The notes under the pieces: model-generated | Seen by the model: the letters and a program-made list of their open reading frames with translations, nothing else | Told to the model about the DNA's origin: nothing | The model's database searches: none | Made by a program: the position numbers and the translations under genes | Part shown: in pieces, positions 22,665-34,284 of the stretch | Layout: each line of letters opens with the position of its first letter | How positions within the stretch are numbered: position 1 is the first letter of the stretch | Assembly (NCBI GenBank): GCA_020744225.1 | Contig: JAGMWG010000010.1 | Span: 1,240,001-1,304,000 of the forward strand | Direction: 5' to 3' | Length of the DNA stretch: 64,000 bases | DNA from: Paraphoma chrysanthemicola | Taxonomy: Eukaryota; Ascomycota; Dothideomycetes; Pleosporales; Phaeosphaeriaceae

Positions 22665-25129
22665 AACCTCGACATCGATGAAGGCCCGATGTTCGATGTT
22701 TAGATAACATTCTTGAGCCGTTTTGCGCACAACAGCTTTTGATTCACTTCGCAATGATACCCTCGCTTGAACCAATCTACGGATGTGGACAGTTATTAGG
22801 CACTTTTCCTTTCCATTTGACATCCATAATCTATCTGTATATATTTCTGTGCTGTGTCTATACTAAACCATGTCTTCGGATATGTTCTTCTCCTTCCAAC
22901 TGTACAATTCTACACCGTGAGCGAAATTGACGAAGGTGCCGCCTCACGCCGCCCCTCCGTCGTTCGTAATGGCCGTAGTCTGGCACGAATGTAACGCTTT
23001 CAGCACTCCCCAATTCATCACCCATGTAGGTGCTCAATCAATCATGCAAAGTACATTGGTTGTCCTGCTGTTCGCAGCTTGCAGACCCCAAGGACCCTGC
23101 GTATGAAAGCTGTACATGACGAATGCATTGTCTGTATGAACAATTACCAGAACAGGTAAATCCGCCCCCTCTACTGCTACACCTAGCTGCATCCAAGATT
23201 GAACCAAGGTTAAAGGCATATCAATTGTACCCACTTGTACGGCATATCAGTCTCCTTGCGACCCCAGGAAGTATGCCTTGCGGGACGCCTTGAGCGGAGC
23301 GGAGATTATGTCGTGGTATGGAACTATTCATCCGGTCCTGGTTGTATGCCATCGATGTGATAGGGCCGGTTAGTGAAGGTGGTGTAACGTTAAACCCGTT
23401 ACAAATCTCATTTCGGCCTGTGAAAAATGCTCCATGCGAGTGACATTTGTGCTACCTCGCTTCTTCCCGTCGGGACATTGCTGCTGACGGTGGCTTGGAA
23501 AGGGAGATGGGGGATTTGCAAAGGGGTCGGTGCTAATCGCCTTCGCGGATCATGTTCACCCAAGCCCACTCTTGAGAATTTTTTGACAATAATCTTCGTC
23601 CCTTTGGCTTTTCGGCAATTGTATTCGGTTCACACTACTTGCTTACATCTTCATCTTGGAGTGCATCCGCGCTACGCCTCACCAAGACCCACTCCCAAGT
23701 TTGACCATAAGAGGCGTAACGGTCGTCTCACTAGTTCAGTACATCAAACGCTATCCGCAACTCAAAAGCACGCATGTAAGATCTAACCTGTCAAGGTCCA
23801 ACGCGGGGGACATTTGGGGGCGGAAAGCTTAGCCTGAGCGGACACGGTTCCACAACAGGACATCAACCAACCCCGAGCTTCCGCTCCGCACGTCGATCAG
23901 CCACGTCGAACTGCTACAGGAAGTCCTTTGTTCCCTGTCAATATAACAAGCAAGATGCAGGGGCCAAATATGCAACCACATCAGCGTTCCATGGTGACGG
24001 TTCATGACGGACGAAGTGGCAAACCACCCAACACGCGTTGTTAAGGGTGCGGCTCACCAATGTCACCTCCACCGCGACACCACACAGTCATTTCCCCTCA
24101 AGCGGACACTGCTCCGACAAGTGCGCCTATCAGTGCGAATGGGGAGATCAGCAACATGGTGTAGTAGCGCAGATATGCAGCGAAAAATCTAGGTTGAATG
24201 GTGATGCAGGTGGCAGTGGCAGTGCAAAGCCTGTCAGACGCATCCCGCGGCCCGGAGCGATTTAGTGCGGCAAGACGACAAAAATAGGAAAGTGTGCATA
24301 CCGAACTTCCGAGAAAGGTTGCGATATTGCGATTCCTTCGATGGATTGGATTGTCCTGGTTTGGTGTTGCGGTATTGAGTGTGGTTCGAGGTGGCGAGAT
24401 GATGTGCTCTGACACGAGCGGTGAGCAGTACAGTTGAACACGGTGGCTGTGGTTTTTCTGAAGTCTTGACTGTATCATTGCACATATATCCGAGCATCAA
24501 GTCACCTCGCAGGATCCATATCGCCTTCACTTTGTAGCAATTGGGTTCCCGCTAAGAATAACATCAACCCTGCACTACGCACTGTGGGAATACCGGTATC
24601 GATGGAAATATGGAGTGAACTGGAAGGTCATTGTAACGGCTTTAAGGACACCTTTTGATGACGATATGACTCGGCTCTTGATATGCTAATACATATTCGG
24701 CCGGTTCTTTCCACTCAGCAGTTCCTAGATGTCTCCACATCTCTTCGTAGGCGTCAGTTAACACGAAGATTAGTCGAGAGGCTCCAAGCGACTATAACAA
24801 ATTAGTTCAGTAGGATGTGAATAAGTTATATCCAGTCTATATCATTTAAAGTACGTAGTGACTCTCTCTAGAGCACTACTGGTAGGGTGCACGGCCGAAT
24901 AGCAAAAGCACGCGGCCGAATATATCTAGCCCTTAATGTCATCTAGTCGGGCGACGCAGGAGATCGTGCCAGCAGATTCTTGGAGGGTCAGGATCGCTTA
25001 CATGGCTAGCTACAATGCTCGCATACGCCTCTGCATTGACGACACCGCTTCACCAATCCACTTGGAACCGCTGTTGACAACAAGATCCAATTTCAAGCGA
25101 TCAAAGAAGCTGCGAGCCAGATCGTGGTG
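22665..25129. other. Long gene-poor stretch with an AT-richer block
   Basis: 2.5 kb without a supported gene. About 24640-24930 is visibly richer in A and T than its surroundings (runs such as ATATCATTTAAAG) and could be a decayed repeat relic. A minus-strand frame near 24160-24100 reads like a signal peptide (MLLISPFALIGALVGAVSA) but stops at once; no following exon was found. Confidence 0.45.
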
Positions 25130-26578
25130 TCATCGCTTCGCAATCTTGCGGACCTGAGCTGAATTTTCCACCTTGTTAGATTCAGTACGTCTCTTCCTGG
25201 TTTTCTTTGTGTTTGTTGTAGCTTGAGAATGTGGCGCCAGTTCTTGTATTGTTGCCAAAGCAGTTGCGCTGGGTTTCCCACTAGGAACTATAACTCTGAG
25301 AGGAGGTGTACATGGTCGGTCTCGGTACGTTCGGGACGGTGTCGGTACATTCGACTTCTGCAGCGCACGTGAGTCTAAATTGCGCAGGAGGATCCTACTG
25401 CAAGCTGTTGTTGGCAGACCAGTGACACCAACCTTTCGACTTGACCGTTTCCATTGGTGAAAGAGAGCCGTGACATCCCGCCTAATAGCATGTGAGTCAG
25501 AAGATACTATCCAAGCGCCATGCTTCTGTGATGACTGGATCTTGAAATGAGCGAAGGGCAATTTGATCGCACTGGGGCCCTCGGAGGCAATCAAGGCCCA
25601 AGTCTCCTTACGGAACCAATGCGCAACGTAGGACATGGACACATCCGAATATTCTTTACCACCAGCCTCATCAGCTTTCTTTGGGTCTCCCCAGATCTTG
25701 CGCATCAGTAGATGTGTCCCAGGCCTTGTTCGATCTTGCGGATTAATTACGCAACCAAACATAAAGTGCTCCCACGCGTAGCCCCACTCGGTATCTGGAT
25801 GGTCAGCTCGTATGCAGGGCTCTGTAAGGTTGCCGCGTCGCATAACACCTACAGCATGGATAATCTCGTGGACAAGCGTGGAAGCGAAGTGGAAATCATG
25901 GCGGAATTGTGCGCAGCGAGAGCTTGTCGCATAGCCATCTTCACTCTCGTAGAAGTGTAGGAAGCGGTCTGCAATCTCAATTTTCGCCGTCAACCTCCTC
26001 TGGAAGATCGAGCAACAATTAGATGCATGTACTGGGGTAGAATAGTTAGTTAGCGTGCGAGCGTACACCCGCTTTTCAGGCGCCATGAAACGAAATTCTA
26101 TGCTATGAGCTAAGCAATGCAATGCCTGACGGACTCCTTCGATTAATTTCCTGCGCTTGGCAGGTGTCGCAGTGGCCAGAGGATCAGAAAGGTGAGGCCT
26201 TTTTGCTTTACTATCCTCATTCGTTGATTCACAACCATAAAGCAAAGGTACGAAGAACTCGAGAACGGTGTCGTGTGCCAGGAAGTTCGAAGCGAGGCGG
26301 AGCATTTGCTGGAGAGGTCCATCGCACTCGAACCAACAGAAGATGGGATGGATAGGGTTGTCTAGATCTGCCGGTAGCACGTCATCTTCGAGGAGATGCA
26401 AGCGATCGTTTTTGTTCGCTGCAGCAATGAGGTTGTTGATGCCAGAGTTCGCCTCTGGAGCTATGCGCTTTTCGGGAGCAATGTCTTCTGTTGTCATATT
26501 GGAGATTGGCTGAGCCTTGACTTGACAGACCATGAACGATTTCACTTTGGAGAGTATCCAGGCTAATGACAAGAGCAT
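25130..26578 (-). CDS. Putative zinc metallopeptidase-like protein (HExxHxxG)
   Basis: Single exon, 482 residues from the first ATG at 26578; a second ATG at 26497 (MTTEDIAPEK) is an alternative start. The first start would add a short hydrophobic N-terminus (MLLSLAWILSKV). In the middle, LVHEIIHAVGVM (codons for HEIIH at 25870-25856) matches the HExxHxxG zinc-protease signature, and GYAWEHFMFGC about 35 residues later offers a downstream Glu/His. Upstream, RRLTAKIEIADRFLHFYES may be the strand preceding the active-site helix. The C-terminal 120 residues are basic and Ser/Thr-rich with KKTRKRRTESNK, a possible nuclear signal. I cannot assign a named peptidase family; activity is inference from the motif only. 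It has no secretion context if the second start is used. Confidence 0.72.
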   Translation of the reverse strand: MLLSLAWILSKVKSFMVCQVKAQPISNMTTEDIAPEKRIAPEANSGINNLIAAANKNDRLHLLEDDVLPADLDNPIHPIFCWFECDGPLQQMLRLASNFLAHDTVLEFFVPLLYGCESTNEDSKAKRPHLSDPLATATPAKRRKLIEGVRQALHCLAHSIEFRFMAPEKRVYARTLTNYSTPVHASNCCSIFQRRLTAKIEIADRFLHFYESEDGYATSSRCAQFRHDFHFASTLVHEIIHAVGVMRRGNLTEPCIRADHPDTEWGYAWEHFMFGCVINPQDRTRPGTHLLMRKIWGDPKKADEAGGKEYSDVSMSYVAHWFRKETWALIASEGPSAIKLPFAHFKIQSSQKHGAWIVSSDSHAIRRDVTALFHQWKRSSRKVGVTGLPTTACSRILLRNLDSRALQKSNVPTPSRTYRDRPCTPPLRVIVPSGKPSATALATIQELAPHSQATTNTKKTRKRRTESNKVENSAQVRKIAKR

Positions 26579-27515
26579 TGTGGACAGTATGACAGAAGAC
26601 AAAAGTACAAAGCGATCATGGTCGGCAAAAGACCTTCAAATCACTGTACAGTGTTGGCGAGATGGAAGACAGAAAGTGGGCTGAGACAACAGCATTGTGT
26701 CTTTCCCATACCCCCAATCAAGACGCGTTTGGGTTCGAGCAAAGTCTGGAAGTTGCACGTACAATAATTATCGGCCGACGGGGCTCTGGTCGCTCAGCGT
26801 ATTGTCGCGACACAGGTGCAAGTATGGGCGTGTGAAGCTGGACACATGAAACATCTGGCGCGACTCTGTGAGTGGTAGAACCTCTCTGGACATGTCGCAG
26901 TTCCTGTTGATCCGTTAAACTCGTGCATTGTAGGTGTCTGCCCGAGATCCTCCACCAGAATACCCGAACCACCTGAGCGCCTTGCAGTGTGGTCTTGCGA
27001 TATCAGAGCACAGTGCTGGATATGGCGTTGTGGAGATGATGTTCACACCAAAAGCGGCATGCGCAGCACTTGGCGTTGCGGGCGGTGTATGACCAGACAA
27101 TGGGTCTCGCAGAACAGAGTACGCGTTCACCGCCATGTGTAAATGCGGGCATGCTTGAGGGTTTGCCGACGTGAATGATGGCCATTCGGTGAACGAAGCG
27201 ACATTCTTGGCATCACGTGTCGACGCGTTCGTGGCTCAGCGGGGGTTCCGACCAGGGTCCTACCCCAATTTTTTGCTCGTGTCATGTCCCACCCACTAAA
27301 ATCCGCCCTTCACCACGACTTCGCCTATCGCTTGAGCTAGCCACAGCTCGCGCTGATGCTGTACATCTACTTTGTTACGTACTGTTCCTAACCGCTGTAC
27401 CTTCTTTCATTCTTTTACCCGGAGCACGTCGCTCACCGAGTTGTCGCGTCGCGTACGAGAGAGCGCGTGCTCTAACAGTCCGCCTGTATGACCACATCTG
27501 ACCTGCACTGTAACG
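26579..27515. other. Divergent intergenic region
   Basis: Between the metallopeptidase-like gene (-) and the GTPase locus (+). Nothing recognised; probably carries both promoters. Confidence 0.5.
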
Positions 27516-28159
27516 ATGACGTGGGACGATTTTCAGTCCAGGGCGAGGAGGGTAATACCTGCGCAAGAACTGAAGCCCAAACGATGCTGGATTGGTGTAT
27601 TGAGCCACGAAAAGATTCCGGGAGACAGTTTCGAAGAGCTGGACTTCGTCTGGATGATCGGTCACCATGTGAGTTTCTTATTTTCCTCTTTGCGCAATTT
27701 ATTGTCGATTGCTTTCTTCATGCGTCGTCCACAAAGCTAATGAGCAACAAGAAAGTCTCAATCCAGAAGATCCATGATACCTACCAAAAGCGGCAAGAAG
27801 GTCTTGAATTTCAGCTGCTGCACAAAGATACATTTGCTGATAGGAACGACACTATCAAGTCATACATGGCCCTTGGAGACGACCTCGTGCTCTTCGTTGC
27901 CAGCACAGTACCTCTGCTCCGCACTCCGGCTCTGACATCGACTCCAGCTCACGCTCCAGCTCAGATTTCAAATCATTTTCCAGCTCATGTTCCAGCCCAA
28001 TTTAATTATCCTATGACCGCCCAGCTACGGAGCGATCGCGATGTGCGCAAGAGACCTTCGAGCCTTGCCTTTGACGGGTCTTCGGAAAGTCCCTCCCAAG
28101 CTACACATGTGAAAAGCGAGCCTCTGGAAGATACTCGACTTCCCGATTATGATACATAA
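27516..28159 (+). CDS. Hypothetical protein or 5' part of the GTPase gene
   Basis: Two exons, 27516-27668 and 27737-28159, with a GTGAGT donor and 68 nt intron, give 191 residues. The first exon (SRARRVIPAQELKPKRCW) and start of the second (SIQKIHDTYQKRQEG) look folded; the rest is Pro/Ala-rich with a repeated element (APAQISNHFPAHVPAQF) and a VKSEP sumoylation-like motif. It ends at TAA 28157-28159. The same reading frame continues open through 28160-28279 into the GTPase ORF. It may therefore be a separate small gene, or the true N-terminus of the GTPase with the stop removed by an unrecognised intron. One weak candidate is GTGAAAAGCG...CCACAG, which would delete the stop in phase. No family recognised. 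Confidence 0.5.
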
Positions 28160-28279
28160 TCAGCCAGGATTACAGGCGCCATTCCACAGCCAGAGACTCT
28201 TCATCTGAGTCACAATCATGCAACCACACAATCCTGCGAGCCGCCACAAGAAGCCCAGCCGTTGTTTGATCAGCCCTCA

Positions 28280-31200
28280 ATGGCGAACCCGCAAGAGCAG
28301 ACCTCAGCACAAAAAGTCAGCGGCCCTAGAGGCGCGACACCCTCCGCCAGTGCAGAGTCGGCGAGAGCGCAAAACCCGGCTCATGTGAACGCTCCTGCCT
28401 CTAATTATATTACACCGAGCGTGACACCGCACGGCGGTACTCATGTTCCAGAACACGATTTACGCATGCCTACTTCAGTCCAAACTGCCCTCAAGGCCGA
28501 GAGGCACACATCTCCTGTATTATATCACATGGATGAAGAGAGTCGAGTCGACTTCGATCCGGACAAGTTTTTCCGCCAGGAGCCTTCTCCAGAGCAGGAA
28601 AGCCAAGCGAACGTTCCGCCAGGGGACCGTTATATCCGTGACGTGATTTCCCAGCAAGGTCCCAAAATGCTCGAAGCTGGAGTATCGCGAGCTCTCAAGA
28701 TCCTGCAAAATCTCAAGCAGGTCTTTAGCCAATCTGCGGAAACTAGTCAGGACGCTCTAGCATGGACTGATGCTATCGAGAAATTGATTCCTCTTGCTCA
28801 GCGCAAGCGGACCATTGTCGGAGTTGTCGGAAACACTGGCGCGGGTAAATCAAGTGTCATCAATGCTATGCTTAACGAGGAGCGTCTTGTGCCTACCAAC
28901 TGCATGCGCGCTTGCACCGCAGTTGTCACAGAGATGAGCTGGAACGATTGCACTGATCCATTCTCAAAGTATCGCGCGCAGATTGAGTTCATCTCACGCG
29001 CGGACGGGGAGAAGGAGGTTGGCACTCTCATGAAGGAGTTCCTGACAGAATCTGGCGGTGTCTCTAGAGAGGCGTCCGATGAGAACACTGACGCTGGTAT
29101 AGCATGGGCCAAATTTCATAGTGTTTATCCAAAAATTGGGCGCGACAGCCTAGAGGATTGCACACTCGAAAGCCTCATGTCCGACAAGTCGGTGTTGGCG
29201 GTCCTGGGAAGTACCAAGAAGATCAACACAGCAACACCGCATACGTTCTACCAGCAGCTGCAGAGGTACGTTGATAGCAAAGAAAAGGTCAGCAAAAAGG
29301 ACAGCAAAAAGGTTAAAGATCCGAGCAAACCCAGGAAATCTTTCGAAATGGAGTGCTGGCCTTTGATCAAGGTTGTGAAAATTTACGTCAAGGCTCCGGC
29401 TCTCTCTACTGGTGCTGTCATTGTGGATCTTCCTGGTGTTCACGACTCCAACGCTGCCCGCGCAGCTGTTGCCCAAGGTTATATGAAGCAGTGCACAGGT
29501 CTGTGGATTGTCGCCCCAATCAACCGCGCAGGTGATGATAAAGCTGCCAAGACTTTACTTGGGGACTCCTTCAAGCGACAGCTTAAGTACGACGGAGGCT
29601 TTTCGAGCGTAACCTTCATTTGCTCTAAAACCGACGATATTTCCATAACCGAAGCTATCGACACACTCGAGCTTGATGACGAAGTACAGGATCTTTACGA
29701 CCAGCAGAAGCTTTTGCGGGATCACATTGAGGACACCAAAGAGAAGATAGACAACCTGCAAGAGGAGCAAGAGGTCTATCGAGTTGCACAGAAGGAAGCA
29801 TCAACCGAGCTAGATGTATGGGAGGAGCTCAAAGAGGACCTTGACGAAGGTAAGGTGGTGTATGCCCCCGTTCCTAGAAGCGCGAAGCGGAAGAAATCAG
29901 GACAGGATAGCGCTCGAAAGCGGCGCAAAGACGACGACTTTGACAATAGCTTCATCATTTCGGATGACGAGGGCTCGCCTGGAGATGGTGATGACAAGTC
30001 GGACAATGAGGGCGTTCATGCGCCTTCAACACCGCTCACGGAGACTCAAATCAAGACGAAGATCAAAGAATTGCGAGAAACAAAGAAAATGTCTCGTCGT
30101 GAGATCATGTCACGAACGGAGAAGATCAAGGAACTCAAACCCCAGATCAAAGAGTTCGAACAGCAGATTGCGAATATCGATGCTGACATCAGCCACATTT
30201 GCATTGCCGGCCGAAACGACTATTCGAAACGAGCTATTCAACAAGAGTTTGCGGCTGGGATCAAGGAGCTCGATCAAGAAAATGCCGCAGAGGAAGATGA
30301 GGCGAATTTCAATCCAGATGAGGACCTGCGAGACTACGACGAGGTTGCTCAGTCACTTCCCGTCTTTTGTGTCAGTAGCCGAGCGTATCAGAAGCTGTGC
30401 GGTCGTTTTCAGAAGGACTGCAGCGTGCCAGGCTTCAAAAGTCCCGAAGAGACGGAGGTAAGTGATTCGATAGTGGAAACGATAAGCGGTCCAGCTGAAG
30501 CCGTTATGATGTCTTTCGCTTGAATATACACACAGACTAATTCTTCGTGCAGATGCCACAACTCCAGGCCCATTGCATGAAGCTTACAGAAGCCGGCCGA
30601 ATCCAGGCAGCTCGCACTTTCCTTCTGAGTTTGTGTCAGCAGCTCACCACATTCTCTCTGTGGGCGTCCAACGACGGCACTGGCCTGAAGATGACTGATG
30701 ATGATAAACGGAAGCAAGGCAAATATCTCGAGAAAAGGCTCGATGAACTTGAAAGGGGATTGGAAGAATCCGTTAGGGCTTGTTTGAACGTCATGAAGAA
30801 GGAGATGAATGATCAGATCTTCGACAAGTACCCAGATCTTATCAAGGAGGCCATCGACGCAGCACCAGAGACCGCGCAGAAATGGGGCGCTCACAGATCG
30901 GATGGTGGTTTAGGTGAGTGAGCTTGTGCGACTCTATTGATCATATACTGACCATCTCTAGCCTGGGGAACTTACAAAGCCGTGGTGCGACGCGGGAATT
31001 ACCACTCCCCTACAGCCGGTCATAGAGACTTCAATTCCGATCTTGTTGGCCCGATCGTGAAGAGACTGGCAACTAGCTGTAAGCACACTCCAGCGTACAA
31101 ATTCTGGAGAGACACTCGCTAATCTGATCCGTGACTTCTTAGGGGAGCGCGCATTCCAAAACAGGCTACCCAAGGCATTTGATGCTTTCATCAAGGACTC

Positions 31201-32059
31201 CGGGAAGCTGCTACACAAGTTCCACCAAGCGGTTGAAGAGAGAGCTCGTCAGAACGGCGTGGGTCTTGCAAGTCTATCCGCGCTCAAGACTCAGATCTTC
31301 ACCTACGAGCAACTCTTTCCAGACCTCAACCAAGTATTGATCACGACGATGACGGAGCTCCAGCGCGAAGCCAATCGCGACTTTACTCCGACGGTCGCCA
31401 ATATCATGTCCACTGTCTACGATCTTTGCACTAAAGAGTGCGGCCAAGGTAGCTTTATGCGCATGAAAGCACACATGAGTCGTGAGGTCGATCGCAATCG
31501 ACAGCACATGTTCCACAACGCCACGCTCACAGTCAAACGGCACCTCGACTCCATGTGCAAAGCACTCGAGGACAAGATGGAGGAAAAGGCTGACGAAATC
31601 TACATCAAGATGAAGGCAGACTACATGCGTGTACTTGGAGGAGTGCAAATTAACCAGGCCGATGTCATGTCTAAGACAGACAGGTCATTGCGTAACGAGA
31701 TCATGAACATTCTTCGAGCCGTGGACGTGCAATTTGAGCCTATTGCGAGAGGCGAATTCGCAGATCTGGACGATACGGAAGGAGCAGACCGATGCATAGA
31801 CGAGAACGTCGTCGCCGATGACGCATCAGAGAGTGCATTCGAGTCTGCTCGTGAATTGGCAGAACGTGACATCAACGACGATTCAATCATGGATGCAGAC
31901 GATACCATGATCACCGAGCCAACGCCATCGAAGCACAGGACCGAAGTAGACGTTGACTCTAACGATAAGGAGAATCGCCGTCCGCCTCCACCGACGGTTG
32001 AGGATGTCGACGACGAGGAGCAAAAGGACGGCACCTCCAGTTCGTACCGCACAGTTTGA
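28280..32059 (+). CDS. Large dynamin-type GTPase with nuclear-like features
   Basis: Dynamin-superfamily P-loop GTPase, in style close to nuclear GTPase SLIP-GC (NUGGC). Exons 28280-30457, 30553-30913, 30962-31078 and 31143-32059 (introns 95, 48, 64 nt) give 1190 residues from the ATG at 28280. G1 is GNTGAGKSS (about residue 184), G3 is VDLPGVHDSNAAR (about 381), G4-like is CSKTDD (about 447). Between G3 and G4, GLWIVAPINRAGDDKAAKTL is typical of this group. Then follow coiled coils, a basic patch (RSAKRKKSG, ARKRRKDDD) like a bipartite nuclear signal, acidic linkers, a helical stalk-like region, and an acidic Ser-rich tail ending SSSYRTV. No PH domain or membrane helix. Function inferred: GTP-driven assembly, possibly on chromatin or nucleic acid. 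The true start may be upstream (see the adjacent entry). Confidence 0.88.
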
Positions 32060-32666
32060 GCACGGATTCAGAAGAACGTTTCTCATTTTTTTACGCACCT
32101 TTCTTTACATTGATACCCCCTGTCTTTCGCTTTGCTGTAGCGTCGGCGTTGGGGGCGCATTGCAAGGCCTCATCAGTGGTTGGCATGGACATTACTTCTG
32201 CTGAAGGAGTGATCTCATGGGAATTCTAAACGAAAATGTTGATACCTGACGTTCTCATGGACGACGTGACGGCCATCGCTTCTCTAGCCTATTTCCATGG
32301 AGTTACTTCGTTTAGTCGTTTCTTCAGCTGGACATTCCCACCAGTAAGTTTTCATAGGGCTCAACATTGGTCTATGAACACTTCAATATTTTCTTCCTGG
32401 CACACCCGCGGTTGAATCGTGATGCTTAACCTAGCTCTTTAACACCGTACTTAATTTTAAGCAGAAACATTTGCTGACATACGAATGACCTTTATGCTTC
32501 AATAGTGCAGGCAAGATGGCTCAGTACTCAGAAGAGGTTTACTGAGAAGAAGGCAATGGTATGAATTTGTGGCATTCAATGCTCATATCGCAGCAGTATC
32601 CTATACCCAAGATTTTACCAACGCCTAAATGTAATGCCTGTGTAGCTCGACCAGAGTCTCGGAGCT
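32060..32666. other. Convergent intergenic region
   Basis: 3' UTR space of the GTPase (+) and ATG27 (-). Nothing else recognised. Confidence 0.55.
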
Positions 32667-33853
32667 CTAATCGTCCCATTCCTCGTCCAGGTTGTCTATC
32701 AGCCGATTCTCATCTTCATTTCGGCGCCCTCTTCGGCCGTTGTCTTGGCCTAAGGAGACGCGGCTGTAGCCTCGGCGGGAGGGCATGAAGCGTGCGCAGG
32801 AGGATGTGAGGATAATGAACATGTCCTGATATTGTTAGCTGTCTGGACTGGCCGCAAGACACATGTGTTGTACTTACTGCGATGAAGCGGTAGATTCCTG
32901 CCCACATGGCATAGTTGGGCAGCTGTCTCCATCCGCGCTGGTGCATGACGGTCCGTTGGTATACGCAACCACCTGCAAAGTACACCAACACTGCAATCAG
33001 AATGATGACGCTGAAGACGCCGCCAGGGCCCAGCGCTTGTGTCGCTTGGTGTACGCCTCCACATGCGAACGGCGAACGCCCTTCGAAGAAGTATGTGCAT
33101 TCGTCTACCGCTGCAACAAACGAGACGCTCGTCTTGGCCAGCGGGTCCGAGTCGCAGAGCAGCGAAATGACGGTAGTTTTGCGGCGCGCATTCTTGTCTT
33201 CCTTGCCCTTGTCAGACGAAGGCTTCTTCTTGGGCTTGTCGTCTTCGTCATCGTCGTCGTCAATAATCTCGCGAGGCGCGCTGGGAAGGGAAACGGGTTC
33301 AAGCTGGCGCCTAGACTTGGAGGAACTGGAGGGGCATAGCGAGCCGCCGGTGTAGTTGACGATGAGTTTGCGGCCGCGAAATACGGGCTCTGTGTTCTCG
33401 AGGCTAGGACATCTCGTTAGCTCTATGCCTTGGGATGTTTGCTGCCTGCTTGAAGCATGTTCCCATTACATCCGACTGCGCGGACTTGGTGTGCACTTTG
33501 GTATGGATTACTCACCCAATAGCATAGACCTTCTTGCCGACCTCATAAAACGCGCTCACATTCTTCCACAGTGTCTTGTCCAAATCTTGTACATCATGCA
33601 GCTCTTCCACCACCGGCCCGCAGAAATTCAGCGTGAAGTTGGCGCCATAGTCGTATCCGCGTGCGTGCCAGCTGCCCTCTGTGTCGCCCTTCTTCTTGCC
33701 CTCTTCCGCAGGTAAGCGCCGAATGGGGTTGAGGTCGAAGAAGCGTTCTGTAGTGGGCGAGACGATGGTACACGCCTTGAGCACCTTGTCTGAAGCTGCG
33801 GCGGCATAGCGCGAGCTCGCCAGCAGCAGCAATGAATACAAAAGCGACTTCAT
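32667..33853 (-). CDS. ATG27: Autophagy protein Atg27 (MRH-domain type I membrane protein)
   Basis: Type I membrane protein with a mannose-6-phosphate-receptor-homology domain; in yeast Atg27 cycles between Golgi, endosome and vacuole and supports Atg9 traffic. Exons 33853-33516, 33403-32878 and 32825-32667 (introns 112 and 52 nt), 340 residues. Signal peptide MKSLLYSLLLLASSRYAAA is followed by the lumenal domain with paired cysteines (LKACTIVSP, LNFCGPVVEEL, GGSLCPS, LLCDSDP, DECTYFF, FACGGV). An acidic low-complexity insert of about 20 residues lies in the lumenal part. One transmembrane helix (GGVFSVIILIAVLVYFAGG) precedes a tail beginning YQRTVMHQRGWRQLPN and ending DNLDEEWDD, a typical sorting tail. 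The start was set at 33853 because translation from it begins with the signal peptide. Confidence 0.9.
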
Positions 33854-34284
33854 GTCTGCAAAGGCTGCAGCAAACAAGAGAATGGAAAGCAGTCAGGCCT
33901 GCTGGTGCTGTTTGTCGTCGCGTTCGGATCTTACGCAACACGTTTCCTACCGGGAGCCGCGCCCCAACCATCGTCAGTGGCAGCTGCAGGTCCCTGGCGC
34001 CTGCTCAGGCTCGATCCGGCTAGCATGTCTTGGTGGTATGTGCGCGTCATAACGGGAACTCTGCAATCCGGCGCAGCACTCATCGTCTGATTTTCTCAGG
34101 TGAGAATTGATATAAACACCATCTGCGTGCCATATAGTCTCTTTTACTGTGTGGGCGCGTTCAATTCGACGACTGGGATTGTTCTTTGTTCTTCCGTGAG
34201 GCAAGACACGCGCAACCCCTTTTCGGCAGGCCATTTGTTTTGGGCCACGCGAAGATTTCAAGAGCAGGGGAAAAGAATCTCAGA
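33854..34284. promoter_or_regulatory. Bidirectional promoter ATG27/ERG24
   Basis: 431 bp separate the ATG codons of two divergent housekeeping genes. Both promoters must lie here. I cannot point to a proven sterol-regulatory element. Confidence 0.55.

Noticed and set aside
24098..24478. Minus-strand frame ending in a signal-peptide-like segment
   Set aside because: The segment is followed immediately by a stop and no exon could be joined; a small secreted protein cannot be supported.
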